Assembly (NCBI GenBank): GCA_964346245.1 | Contig: CAYFUF010000012.1 | Coordinates: forward strand, 1-44,262 | DNA: 44,262 nt | Reading direction: 5' to 3' | DNA from: CAYFUF01 sp964346245 | GTDB taxonomy: Bacteria; Bacillota; Clostridia; Tissierellales; Peptoniphilaceae | In this document: in pieces, positions 24,363-32,554 of the stretch | How the letters are laid out: every line of letters begins with the position of its first letter | Numbering within the stretch: the stretch's first letter is position 1 | Notes under the pieces: generated by a model | What the model saw: only the letters and a program-made list of their open reading frames with translations | Database searches by the model: none | Told to the model about the DNA's origin: nothing | Program-made: the position numbers and the translations under genes

Positions 24363-24393
24363 GTCTGTGAACGTTCATAGGCCTTTTTATTTT
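24362..24393 (+). terminator. Intergenic terminator/attenuator between rpmH and rnpA
   Basis: GGTCTGTGAAC is followed directly by GTTCATAGGCC (an 11-base inverted repeat with two wobbles, the innermost bases forming the loop) and then by TTTTTATTTTT. It begins at the rpmH stop and should reduce read-through, giving much more L34 than RnpA. Confidence 0.8.
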
Positions 24394-24420
24394 TAAGCGT
24401 TGGGGAACAGGAAGTGGTGG

Positions 24421-24786
24421 ATGAATCGCCAGATTAGGTTAAGAAAGAACGAAGATTTCATGAAGGTCTACAGGACAGGCAAAGCTGCCCAGAACAGGGA
24501 CTTCAAGATGGTCTTCCGCCGCAATAACAAATTACACAACCGCTACGGTTTTTCCCTATCGAGGAAATTTGGCAAGGCCCATGAAAGAAACCGGATGAAG
24601 AGGCAACTGCGAGAGATCGTGCGCCTGAATCAGACCAACTTTCCAATCGGTTACGATATCGTCGTGATACCTAGAGAAGCTGCGAAGAACAAACCTTATG
24701 ATGACTTGCAGAAATCTTTGTTTCATTGCCTGAGGCAGTGGGATAAGAAGGACAATAATCGGAATAATGTGAACAAACAGGATTAG
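24421..24786 (+). CDS. rnpA: Ribonuclease P protein component
   Basis: A 121-residue basic RNase P protein, which binds pre-tRNA leaders and assists the RNA subunit in 5' maturation. The RNR-type motif is present in HERNRMKRQLREI. The start chosen is ATG 24421 (MNRQIRLRKNEDF); an in-frame TTG at 24400 would add seven residues that do not match the family. It lies between rpmH and yidD in the usual order. Confidence 0.95.
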   Translation: MNRQIRLRKNEDFMKVYRTGKAAQNRDFKMVFRRNNKLHNRYGFSLSRKFGKAHERNRMKRQLREIVRLNQTNFPIGYDIVVIPREAAKNKPYDDLQKSLFHCLRQWDKKDNNRNNVNKQD

Positions 24787-24798
24787 AAAGAAGCGCTT

Positions 24799-25014
24799 AT
24801 GTTAAATAAACTCGCGGAGATTCTGATTCAGTTTTATCGAAAGGTCATTTCCCCTGCCCTAGGCAGAGGGAAGTGCCGATATGAACCAACTTGTTCCACC
24901 TATTCCCTACAAGCTTTTCAGCGCTATCGTTTTACGACCGCTCTAGTCCTATCGATTTGGAGAATACTACGCTGCAACCCCTTTAGTAAGGGCGGACCAG
25001 ACTACCTGAGATGA
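24799..25014 (+). CDS. yidD: Membrane protein insertion efficiency factor YidD
   Basis: A 71-residue protein with an N-terminal amphipathic helix and the YidD signature CRYEPTCSTYSLQAF, ending GGPDYLR. YidD assists YidC-dependent insertion of membrane proteins at the inner face of the membrane. It lies 12 bases after rnpA and 37 bases before yidC. Confidence 0.95.
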   Translation: MLNKLAEILIQFYRKVISPALGRGKCRYEPTCSTYSLQAFQRYRFTTALVLSIWRILRCNPFSKGGPDYLR

Positions 25015-25051
25015 TTTAATCAGCCAGCTAGAGAACAGAGAGGGAACGTGA

Positions 25052-25768
25052 TTGCAATTACTCTATAATTTTTTTGGAACCATCATGCGATGGATCTACG
25101 AGACAGTGGTACAAATTGGGAGCGAGCCAAGGCTTGTCTCGTACTTTGCGATAACATTGATGTTAATGGCCGTAGTATCCAAACTGATTTCTATGCCACT
25201 AACCTACAAAACGACACAAAATGCGAAAAAAACCCAAGATTTACAGCCTAAGTTGGAAGCATTAAAGAAGAAGTACGGCTACGACGAACGAATCTTGCAG
25301 CAAAAAACAATGGAATTCTACCGTGAAAACAATGTTAGTGCTGCAGGCTGCTCTAGCTGCCTTCCTTTAATTATTCAGATGATTGTTATCTTAGGTTTAT
25401 TTGGCGTTGTCCGAAATCCTGAGCTCTACATTTTCGATAATGCAGCGCAGTTCGATGAGATTGCCAAGAACTTCCTGTGGATTTCCGACTTGACACTACC
25501 GGACCCATTATTCTATGGTTTACCATTACTTAATGCTCTACTACAACTTGTTGTCCAACGCATGAACCCAGCAATGAAGCAGCAAAGCCAAGCGACGGGT
25601 GGCACGATGGCAATGATGACCTACATCATGCCTATCATGATTTTCTTCATCTCCGTTAAGTGGGCATCAGCGCTCTTGCTTTACTGGACTTTCGGTAACG
25701 TCTTAGAGGTTGTGGTACGCTCCGTAATGATGTTATTCATGAAGAGAAAACCTGCTGAAGAAGTCTAA
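25052..25768 (+). CDS. yidC: Membrane protein insertase YidC/Oxa1
   Basis: A 238-residue insertase with the Gram-positive short form and about five membrane segments. After the first long helix comes the coiled cytoplasmic loop (QNAKKTQDLQPKLEALKKKYG). The groove-facing basic residue before MPLTYK is Lys (SKLISMPL), where most homologues have Arg. The start is a TTG with an AGGG ribosome site. No lipobox cysteine is seen at the N-terminus, unlike many Gram-positive YidC proteins. Confidence 0.93.
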   Translation: MQLLYNFFGTIMRWIYETVVQIGSEPRLVSYFAITLMLMAVVSKLISMPLTYKTTQNAKKTQDLQPKLEALKKKYGYDERILQQKTMEFYRENNVSAAGCSSCLPLIIQMIVILGLFGVVRNPELYIFDNAAQFDEIAKNFLWISDLTLPDPLFYGLPLLNALLQLVVQRMNPAMKQQSQATGGTMAMMTYIMPIMIFFISVKWASALLLYWTFGNVLEVVVRSVMMLFMKRKPAEEV

Positions 25769-25782
25769 AGAAAGGGTAAGCC

Positions 25783-26877
25783 ATGAGATCAATCGTTAAA
25801 ATGGGAAAAACAGTTGACGAAGCGGTTAATGAAGCTCTAGTCGAATTAAACTGTTCATTAGATGATGTCACGATTGAAATCCTTGAAGAGCCAAAATCTG
25901 GTTTTTTGGGAATAATCGGCGGACGCAATGCGGTTGTCCGAGTATCTTCAAAAGTTAACGAATTTGACGACCTTTTAAAGGATGACAAAGTAACAGAACA
26001 AGAGATTGTAAAGGAAGAAGTAAGAGACGAGAAGGCTGATCAAGACGATGAGCTTATCGTTGAAAATACCAGAGTTGTCGATACGCCAGTTGCTCCTATC
26101 CGTGGTGACCGCCAAGCTGAGCAAAGACGCCCTGAGAAGAGCGTAATTGATCAAGACGTTGCCCCTGTACAAAGGGAGGGCGATGGCGAAATCGCTGATC
26201 ATCAGGAAGTTGTTGATGGCCTTGTCGTTGGTAACATTCAAGACCAAGTGGATGACAATGCAACAACCCTAGATGATGAAGTGGTTGCTGATGTGGATGA
26301 AATCGGCGAAAGTCTGATCGATACAGAGACACCAGATGAGTCTGATATCAACCTAGATGAAGAGCCAGATATGGCTGAAGGCACCGCAGCAGCTGCAGAT
26401 CAAGTGGATGATGAAGGTGAACTGCTTGCTTACGCAGAAGACCTCTTAAATGATATCTTGACCAGAATGCACATCGATGGCAAAGCTGTTGGCAAGCTAT
26501 CTGACGGCGAAAATATCCATGTAGAGATTGTAGATATATCTGATGTAGACACCGGCATCATCATCGGTCGACGCGCAGAGACAATCGATGCTCTCCAATA
26601 CGTTATCAGCATCATCTTGAATCGCAAGACCACTAAACACTACCGTGTCTTCCTCGATATAGGTGGATACCGGGAAAGAAGAAGAGCCAGCATTGAAAAG
26701 ATGGCGAAGAGAAATGCGGAAAAAGTAAGAAAGTACAAGAAACCAATTACTTTAGAAGCAATGAATGCTTATGAGAGAAGAGTCGTTCATACGGCACTTC
26801 AAGGGATGGATCATATCGTTACTGTTTCTGAAGGAAGGGATCCTCACCGTAAAGTCGTCATTCGCTATGGCAACTAA
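25783..26877 (+). CDS. khpB: RNA-binding protein KhpB (Jag/EloR)
   Basis: A 364-residue protein of three parts. The Jag-N domain covers about 1-58 (KSGFLGIIGGR motif). A very acidic, Asp/Glu/Val-rich linker runs about 150 residues. The C-terminal KH domain (GxxG as IIGRRAET) and R3H domain (AYERRVVHTALQ) follow. KhpB binds RNA, usually with KhpA, and affects cell elongation and division in relatives. It follows yidC by 14 bases. The linker is unusually long and negatively charged for a nucleic-acid-binding protein. Confidence 0.93.
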   Translation: MRSIVKMGKTVDEAVNEALVELNCSLDDVTIEILEEPKSGFLGIIGGRNAVVRVSSKVNEFDDLLKDDKVTEQEIVKEEVRDEKADQDDELIVENTRVVDTPVAPIRGDRQAEQRRPEKSVIDQDVAPVQREGDGEIADHQEVVDGLVVGNIQDQVDDNATTLDDEVVADVDEIGESLIDTETPDESDINLDEEPDMAEGTAAAADQVDDEGELLAYAEDLLNDILTRMHIDGKAVGKLSDGENIHVEIVDISDVDTGIIIGRRAETIDALQYVISIILNRKTTKHYRVFLDIGGYRERRRASIEKMAKRNAEKVRKYKKPITLEAMNAYERRVVHTALQGMDHIVTVSEGRDPHRKVVIRYGN

Positions 26878-26887
26878 TATCAAGTAG

Positions 26888-26912
26888 GCACTCCCTTTGG
26901 GGAGTGCTTTTT
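26888..26912 (+). terminator. Terminator after khpB
   Basis: A perfect 8-bp stem GCACTCCC/GGGAGTGC with a 4-base loop is followed by five T. It lies 20 bases upstream of mnmE, which therefore probably relies on a promoter within this region or on read-through. Confidence 0.88.
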
Positions 26913-26931
26913 CATTGAGAAAGGAGATAAG

Positions 26932-28356
26932 ATGGAACGAAACGACCTTAACCAAGCGATCGGGACTTGGGAAGATGACACCATTGCGGCTATCTCCACG
27001 TCTATTGGAGAGGCGGGTATCGGTATTGTCCGCCTGTCAGGCCCGGATGCCTTTACAATTACAGACCGCATCTTCTCCCCCGCTTCAGGCAAGCCCTACG
27101 AAGCGAAGGACAACCGCAAGCTCCGATTCGGCTATATCAAAGATCAGGAAGAGACCGTAGATGAGGTCCTAGTTAGCTATATGAAGGGACCCCACACCTA
27201 TACCGCCGAAGATGTTGTAGAGATCAACGCCCACGGTGGAGCCGTCTCCGTTAAGCGCATCCTGCAGCTCTGTTTGGAAGCAGGCGCGCGGATGGCGGAA
27301 GGTGGCGAATACACTAGGAGGGCCTTTCTCAATGGCCGCATTGACCTTGCTCAAGCGGAGGCTGTCTTTGACGTCATCGACGCCAAGACCAGCAGGGCCC
27401 ACGAGCAGGCAGTTCAGCAGCTTGGTGGTTCCGTCTCCAACGAGGTTGGCAAGCTAAAGAAGAAGACCCTGGACCTCCTTGCCCATATTGAATATGCCAT
27501 TAACTTCATGGAAGATGCTCAAGAAGACCTACCCGAAGAGCCCATGATTGCAAAGGCAAAGGAAATCATTGGAGAGATGGATAAGCTCATCAGCAGTTCC
27601 AAACGAGGTAAGATTCTACGCGAAGGCATCAGAACGGTCATCGTGGGTAGACCCAATGTAGGTAAGTCTTCCCTACTCAATGCCCTCCTCCAGGATAATC
27701 GGGCAATCGTCACCGATGTACCCGGCACCACTAGGGATTCCATCGAAGAAGCCTACAATCTGGATGGAGTTCAACTCCAGCTGATCGATACCGCAGGTAT
27801 TCGGGAGACGGAAGATGTCGTCGAAGCAATCGGGGTCAACAAGAGCCGCAGCCTGCTCAGTCAGGCCGACCTGGTTCTCGTTATCCTGGATGGGTCTGAT
27901 CAAGTTGAGGAGGAAGATTACCTCCTTGTTGATGAGGCAATGAAGAAACCTACCATCATCCTTATCAACAAGATGGATCTTGGTTTAAGCCCATCAGCGG
28001 AAGCCTTCCGTCAAAGCATCCAAGAAAAGTATCCCGAAAGCAAGCTTTTGGAGATATCCGCTCAAGAGGCAGAGGGCCTAGATAAGCTGCAAGAAGCTAT
28101 CCTAGACCTATTCTTCCAGGATGATATCTACCATTCTCACGAAACGATGATTACGAATATGCGTCACAGCCAGTTGCTCACCGAAGCGAAAGATGAGCTC
28201 AAGGAGGCAATCAAGGACCTGGAGATGGGCTTTACCCTAGACGCCATCGAGGTCTACTGCCGGTCTGCCTACAAGAAGTTGGCAGAGATTACGGGTGAGG
28301 CCATGGACGACGATATTCTCGATAAAATATTCAGTGACTTCTGTGTTGGCAAGTAA
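26932..28356 (+). CDS. mnmE: tRNA modification GTPase MnmE
   Basis: A 474-residue GTPase forming the MnmE-MnmG complex that makes (carboxymethyl)aminomethyl-uridine at tRNA wobble positions. The N-terminal folate-binding domain contains GEAGIGIVRLSG. The inserted G domain has GRPNVGKSS (G1), GTTRD (G2), DTAG (G3) and NKMD (G4). The C-terminal catalytic cysteine lies in FCVGK. It carries about 15 extra residues before the usual start (DDTIAAIST), supported by the AAAGGAG just upstream. Confidence 0.97.
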   Translation: MERNDLNQAIGTWEDDTIAAISTSIGEAGIGIVRLSGPDAFTITDRIFSPASGKPYEAKDNRKLRFGYIKDQEETVDEVLVSYMKGPHTYTAEDVVEINAHGGAVSVKRILQLCLEAGARMAEGGEYTRRAFLNGRIDLAQAEAVFDVIDAKTSRAHEQAVQQLGGSVSNEVGKLKKKTLDLLAHIEYAINFMEDAQEDLPEEPMIAKAKEIIGEMDKLISSSKRGKILREGIRTVIVGRPNVGKSSLLNALLQDNRAIVTDVPGTTRDSIEEAYNLDGVQLQLIDTAGIRETEDVVEAIGVNKSRSLLSQADLVLVILDGSDQVEEEDYLLVDEAMKKPTIILINKMDLGLSPSAEAFRQSIQEKYPESKLLEISAQEAEGLDKLQEAILDLFFQDDIYHSHETMITNMRHSQLLTEAKDELKEAIKDLEMGFTLDAIEVYCRSAYKKLAEITGEAMDDDILDKIFSDFCVGK

Positions 28357-28404
28357 ACACAGGTCACTTTACAAAGCCCCTTAGAAAGGAAGGCTTGTAC
28401 TTTT

Positions 28405-30312
28405 ATGAAACATTACCAGAAAGAGCCCGTAGACGTTGTCGTCATTGGAGCGGGCCATGCCGGTTGCGAAGCCGCCCTTGCCTCTGCCCGTCTAGGTAAG
28501 TCAACGGTTTGCTTCGCTATCAGCTTGGACTCCGTTGCCGATATGCCCTGTAACCCCAACGTAGGTGGTACGGGCAAAGGGCACTTAGTTAGAGAGATTG
28601 ATGCTTTGGGCGGCGAGATGGCCCTTGTCATCGATGAAACATTTATTCAATCCCGCATGCTCAACCTATCCAAGGGGCCTGCTATCCATTCCCTCCGCGT
28701 TCAAGCGGATAAGCGCAAGTATCACGAAGAGATGAAAAGGCGGATGGAGAGGCAGGACAACCTGTCCTTAGTTGAGGGCGAGGTGGACAAAATTCTAGTG
28801 GAAAACGACCAAGTTGTCGGCGTAACCACTATGCAGGGAGCCTTCTACCCCACTAAGGCGGTTATCGTCTGCACAGGAACCTACCTGAACGGGACGATCC
28901 TTATGGGTGAGCTCAGCTATTCATCAGGCCCTCACGGCATGAAGCCCTCCCTCCACTTGACGGACAGTCTTAGGGACCGCCAAATACCTTTGATGCGCTT
29001 CAAGACAGGCACACCCGCCCGCATTAACCGACGGTCGGTAGACTTTTCGGTGATGGAGGAGCAATTGGGCGACCAAGAGGTTATCCCCTTCTCCTTCATG
29101 AACTACGATAAGAAGTACGATGCCTCCAAGCAGGAGAAGTGCTACCTAACCTACACAACAAAAGAAACTAGCGAAATTATTAACAATAATCTACACAGGT
29201 CTCCCATGTATGCTGGCGAGGCCCACGGCGTAGGTCCCCGTTATTGCCCATCTATCGAAGATAAGATTGTCCGCTTCCCCGACCGCGACCAACACCAAGT
29301 CTTTCTTGAGCCAGAAGGTTTGTCTACCGATGAGCTATATGTTCAAGGGGTCAGCTCTACCCTAGCGGAAGAGGTGCAAATTGAGATGTATAAGACCATC
29401 ATCGGCTTAGAGAATGTGGAGTTCATGCGATCAGCTTATGGCATTGAGTATGACTGCATCGATGCCCGCGCCCTCAAGTCCAGCCTGGAAGCCCAAGATA
29501 CAGCCGGCCTCTACTTTGCTGGACAGGTTAACGGGTCCTCAGGTTACGAGGAGGCAGCCGCCCAAGGCCTCATGGCAGGCATCAATGCTAGCCGCCAAAT
29601 TGATGGCGAAGAAGCCTTAGTGCTCGACCGCAGCCAAGCCTACATCGGCGTACTGATCGATGACCTAGTGACCAAAGGCACCAACGAGCCCTATCGAATG
29701 ATGACATCGAGATGTGAGTATCGCCTGAGTCTGCGCCAAGATAATGCAGATATCCGCTTGACCCAAATCGGGCACGACATTGGCCTAGCAAGTGACGACC
29801 GCTTAGCTCACATGCTTGACCGCAAGGCAAAGATTGATCAAGAAAGAGACCGCCTAGGCTCCGTCATGATCACACCAACACAGGAAGCGAACAGCGTGCT
29901 GGAAGAGATTGGCTCTACACCCTTGAAGACAGGTTTGACCTTAGCTGAGCTCTTGAAGCGCCCTGAACTTGACTATCTAAAGTTAGCTCCGTTAGACAAA
30001 GACAGGCCCAAGGTCGACAAACCCATCTACACCGAGGTGGAAACCCAAATCAAATATGAGGGTTACATTAAAAAGCAAGAGCAGCAGATTAACCAGTTCA
30101 GGAAACTGGAGAACCGCAAATTGGATATCGAAGATTACGGTATCATCAAGAGCTTGAAGGTGGAAGCAATCCAAAAGCTCAATGCGATTAGGCCAGAGTC
30201 TGTTGGCCAAGCATCCCGTATCAGTGGCGTTGCCCCAACAGATATTACGGCAATACTCATGTATCTAGAGCAAGAGCGCAGAAAGAAGCAAGAGGAGGCT
30301 CAAAATGCCTAA
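28405..30312 (+). CDS. mnmG: tRNA uridine-5-carboxymethylaminomethyl modification enzyme MnmG
   Basis: A 635-residue FAD enzyme, partner of MnmE. The dinucleotide-binding motif VIGAGHAGCEAA is at about 12-23. Conserved MnmG sequences CNPNVGGTGKGH and SGYEEAAAQGL are present, and a helical C-terminal domain binds tRNA and MnmE. Length is normal. It overlaps rsmG by 8 bases. Confidence 0.97.
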   Translation: MKHYQKEPVDVVVIGAGHAGCEAALASARLGKSTVCFAISLDSVADMPCNPNVGGTGKGHLVREIDALGGEMALVIDETFIQSRMLNLSKGPAIHSLRVQADKRKYHEEMKRRMERQDNLSLVEGEVDKILVENDQVVGVTTMQGAFYPTKAVIVCTGTYLNGTILMGELSYSSGPHGMKPSLHLTDSLRDRQIPLMRFKTGTPARINRRSVDFSVMEEQLGDQEVIPFSFMNYDKKYDASKQEKCYLTYTTKETSEIINNNLHRSPMYAGEAHGVGPRYCPSIEDKIVRFPDRDQHQVFLEPEGLSTDELYVQGVSSTLAEEVQIEMYKTIIGLENVEFMRSAYGIEYDCIDARALKSSLEAQDTAGLYFAGQVNGSSGYEEAAAQGLMAGINASRQIDGEEALVLDRSQAYIGVLIDDLVTKGTNEPYRMMTSRCEYRLSLRQDNADIRLTQIGHDIGLASDDRLAHMLDRKAKIDQERDRLGSVMITPTQEANSVLEEIGSTPLKTGLTLAELLKRPELDYLKLAPLDKDRPKVDKPIYTEVETQIKYEGYIKKQEQQINQFRKLENRKLDIEDYGIIKSLKVEAIQKLNAIRPESVGQASRISGVAPTDITAILMYLEQERRKKQEEAQNA

Positions 30313-31030
30313 CACAGACTTTGCCGCAAAATTGGACCGAGAGAATCTCAGCCTAAGCGACCGCCAGCTCAAACTCTTCGAAGACTACAGGACGCTGATA
30401 AAGGAATGGAACGACCGTATTGACATTACAGCCATTACGGAAGACAAAGAGATTGATGAGAAGCACTTCATCGACTCCCTGCTAATCTTCAGAGGCTTGC
30501 GCATTCCTCTCAACGCCAAAGTAGCAGATATCGGCACGGGTGGCGGCTTTCCGGGCATTCCCATGAAGATTTACGACAACTCAATCCAGTTGACATTGAT
30601 CGATAGTCTGAATAAGAGAATTACCTTTTTAGATGAAGTGATCAAACAGCTAAGGTTGACAAACACGCAAGCCATCCATGCTCGGGCTGAGGAAATCTTT
30701 AAGCAGGAAGAACATCGTGACCAATATGATTACGCTGTCTCCAGGGCGGTAGCCAACTTCCCTACTCTCCTTGAATACTGCCTACCAGCCGTAAAGGTTG
30801 GCGGTCACTTCCTAGCGATGAAGGGGCCGGATAGCCGTGAAGAGATAGAATCGGCAAAGCCTGCGTTAGATGCATTGGGCGGCAAGATTGTTAATATCGA
30901 CGAATTCACATTCACCGAAGCAAATTACGGACGAACGATTATCACGGTAAAGAAAGTGAGAGAAACACCAAAGAAGTATCCTCGGGGTCAAGGCAAGCCT
31001 CGAAAGGATCCACTAGTCATCAAGAACTGA
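30305..31030 (+). CDS. rsmG: 16S rRNA (guanine527-N7)-methyltransferase RsmG
   Basis: A 241-residue SAM-dependent methyltransferase. The SAM motif is VADIGTGGGFPGIPMKI near residue 75, and SRAVANFPTLLEYCLP is the conserved later region. GAGGAGG precedes the ATG, inside mnmG. The gene ends the mnmE-mnmG-rsmG run and is followed by a strong terminator. Confidence 0.96.
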   Translation: MPNTDFAAKLDRENLSLSDRQLKLFEDYRTLIKEWNDRIDITAITEDKEIDEKHFIDSLLIFRGLRIPLNAKVADIGTGGGFPGIPMKIYDNSIQLTLIDSLNKRITFLDEVIKQLRLTNTQAIHARAEEIFKQEEHRDQYDYAVSRAVANFPTLLEYCLPAVKVGGHFLAMKGPDSREEIESAKPALDALGGKIVNIDEFTFTEANYGRTIITVKKVRETPKKYPRGQGKPRKDPLVIKN

Positions 31031-31033
31031 GCA

Positions 31034-31059
31034 AGAGACTCTGCGGAGTCTCTTTTTTT
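31034..31059 (+). terminator. Terminator after rsmG
   Basis: AGAGACTC-TGCG-GAGTCTCT is followed by seven T. The end of the T run touches the first base of the first parS-like site. Confidence 0.92.
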
Positions 31060-31074
31060 GTTTCATATGAAACA
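31059..31074. promoter_or_regulatory. parS: parS-like site 1
   Basis: TGTTTCATATGAAACA, a perfect 16-bp palindrome. It equals the bacterial parS consensus TGTTTCACGTGAAACA except that the central CG is TA. It is expected to be a ParB loading site for the parB gene at 33330. Confidence 0.85.
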
Positions 31075-31091
31075 TTACTGTTTAGTTTGGT

Positions 31092-31107
31092 TGTTTCATA
31101 TGAAACT
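31092..31107. promoter_or_regulatory. parS: parS-like site 2
   Basis: Same palindrome as site 1 with the last base changed (TGTTTCATATGAAACT), 33 bases downstream of site 1. Confidence 0.82.
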
Positions 31108-31129
31108 TTATCTGTTTATGATTCACCAG

Positions 31130-31145
31130 TGTTTCATATGAAACA
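31130..31145. promoter_or_regulatory. parS: parS-like site 3
   Basis: Exact copy of TGTTTCATATGAAACA, 38 bases after site 2. Confidence 0.85.
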
Positions 31146-31169
31146 TTATGACTAGGATATGAGTCGAAT

Positions 31170-31185
31170 TGTTTCATATGAAACA
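31170..31185. promoter_or_regulatory. parS: parS-like site 4
   Basis: Exact copy of TGTTTCATATGAAACA, 40 bases after site 3. The 80 bases after it, about 31200-31260, are AT-rich with no gene. Confidence 0.85.
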
Positions 31186-31267
31186 TGAGTAACCGATGCC
31201 AACCAATAATTTAATTTTAATTATTTGCAAAATATCGCTTGAATAGAAACGCAAGGACCGTTTCCTT

Positions 31268-31276
31268 TGCTATAAT
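31268..31276 (+). promoter_or_regulatory. Extended -10 promoter of the cinA-parA-parB operon
   Basis: TGCTATAAT matches an extended -10 (TGnTATAAT); no good -35 is present. Predicted start near 31283, only a few bases before parS-like site 5. Confidence 0.68.
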
Positions 31277-31286
31277 GTTTATAAGA

Positions 31287-31302
31287 AGTTTCATATGAAA
31301 CA
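31287..31302. promoter_or_regulatory. parS: parS-like site 5, in the operon leader
   Basis: AGTTTCATATGAAACA, one base from the other copies. It lies between the predicted transcription start and the cinA Shine-Dalgarno sequence, so ParB bound here could block early transcription of its own operon. Confidence 0.82.
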
Positions 31303-31315
31303 TGAGGAGGCGAAT

Positions 31316-32554
31316 ATGATTATAGAAGTTATTTCGGTTGGAACCGAGTTATTATTAGGCGATATACTAAATACAAATACGCAATTCCTCAGTCGGGAGC
31401 TTGCGGCAGCTGGTTATGATATCCTACACACATCGGTTGTTGGCGACAACGCTAAGCGGCTTAGAGAGGCGATTGAGCGGGCGATGGACCGGTGCGACAT
31501 CCTCATCCTTACAGGAGGGTTAGGATCAACTAGCGATGACATCACCAAGCGCATAGTTATTGAATACCTTGGCCGAGATGTGGTAGTCGATGAAGACTCC
31601 AAGGCGGTCGTGGCTAAATGGCTGGATGGGCCTGATGAGGTCGAAAGAAATAAGATTACCTACAGCTTCCCTGTTGGTTCAAAAATATTGAAGAATGACT
31701 TTGGTATTGTCAGCGGAGCTTATATTCCTTTGACCCGAAGTGATAATAAGGCAATTGCAATCTTGCCTGGGCCTCCAAAGGAGTTGGAGCCCATGTTCAA
31801 GAACTACTTACTACCAATCATCAATAACAAGGTACCGGATGAGATTAAGTCGGTAGAGATTAAGATAGGCATTCTGGGTGAATATGACTCCTACCGCAGG
31901 ATGCAGGACAAGATTGATCATTCCACCAACCCCACCTATGCACCTTATGCCAAGGAGAACGGCTGTGTTATCCGCATTACAGCCAAGGCGTCGAGTGACC
32001 AGGAAGCGAGTAAAATGCTGGAGGAGGAAGTTGAAAAGACCAAGGAGATACTGGGTAAGTACTTCGTCTCTGCGGGACCTGAGTCAAAGCAGGAGGTCTT
32101 CATCAATGAGCTAAGGGAGAAAGGCTTAAGAGTAGCGACAGCGGAGAGCGTTAGCGGTGGTTTGGTTGCATCGACCTTAATCAGTGTAGCGGGAGCTTCG
32201 GATGTTATGGAGTTCGGATATACCGTTTACAGTGATCGAGCCAAGGCAAAGGTTTTAGGAGTCGATGAAGATTTATTGAAAAAATATACAGCTGTCTCGA
32301 AGGAGGTTGCCCAAGAGATGGCCCAAAAACTCCACGAGCTTACGGGGGCTGACTTCTGTATTACAACAACGGGATATGCTGGACCCGATGGAGATGATGT
32401 AGGTCAAGTCTATATCGGTCTCTACTACGATGGAAAATGTCAGGTCATTTCTTACCATCTGAGTGGTGACCGAGAAAGAATTAGGCGGAGAGTGGCTTAT
32501 TTAGCCATTGATAATGCTATACTTGCACTGAGAAAGGCAGAACTTGATGACTAA
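31316..32554 (+). CDS. cinA: CinA: MoaB/MogA-like domain plus nicotinamide-nucleotide amidase domain
   Basis: A 412-residue two-domain protein. The N-terminal COG1058/MoCF-type domain has GTELLLGDILNTN and LTGGLGST. The C-terminal PncC-type amidase domain, about 255-410, has TAESVSGGLVAS and ITTTGYAGPDGD. PncC deamidates nicotinamide mononucleotide in pyridine-nucleotide recycling. The usual ESCTGG motif reads ESVSGG: the catalytic serine remains, while Cys and Thr are replaced. The ATG at 31316 with GAGGAGG is chosen; an earlier in-frame ATG at 31295 lies inside parS site 5. It is the first gene of an operon with parA (8-base overlap) and parB. Confidence 0.92.
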   Translation: MIIEVISVGTELLLGDILNTNTQFLSRELAAAGYDILHTSVVGDNAKRLREAIERAMDRCDILILTGGLGSTSDDITKRIVIEYLGRDVVVDEDSKAVVAKWLDGPDEVERNKITYSFPVGSKILKNDFGIVSGAYIPLTRSDNKAIAILPGPPKELEPMFKNYLLPIINNKVPDEIKSVEIKIGILGEYDSYRRMQDKIDHSTNPTYAPYAKENGCVIRITAKASSDQEASKMLEEEVEKTKEILGKYFVSAGPESKQEVFINELREKGLRVATAESVSGGLVASTLISVAGASDVMEFGYTVYSDRAKAKVLGVDEDLLKKYTAVSKEVAQEMAQKLHELTGADFCITTTGYAGPDGDDVGQVYIGLYYDGKCQVISYHLSGDRERIRRRVAYLAIDNAILALRKAELDD

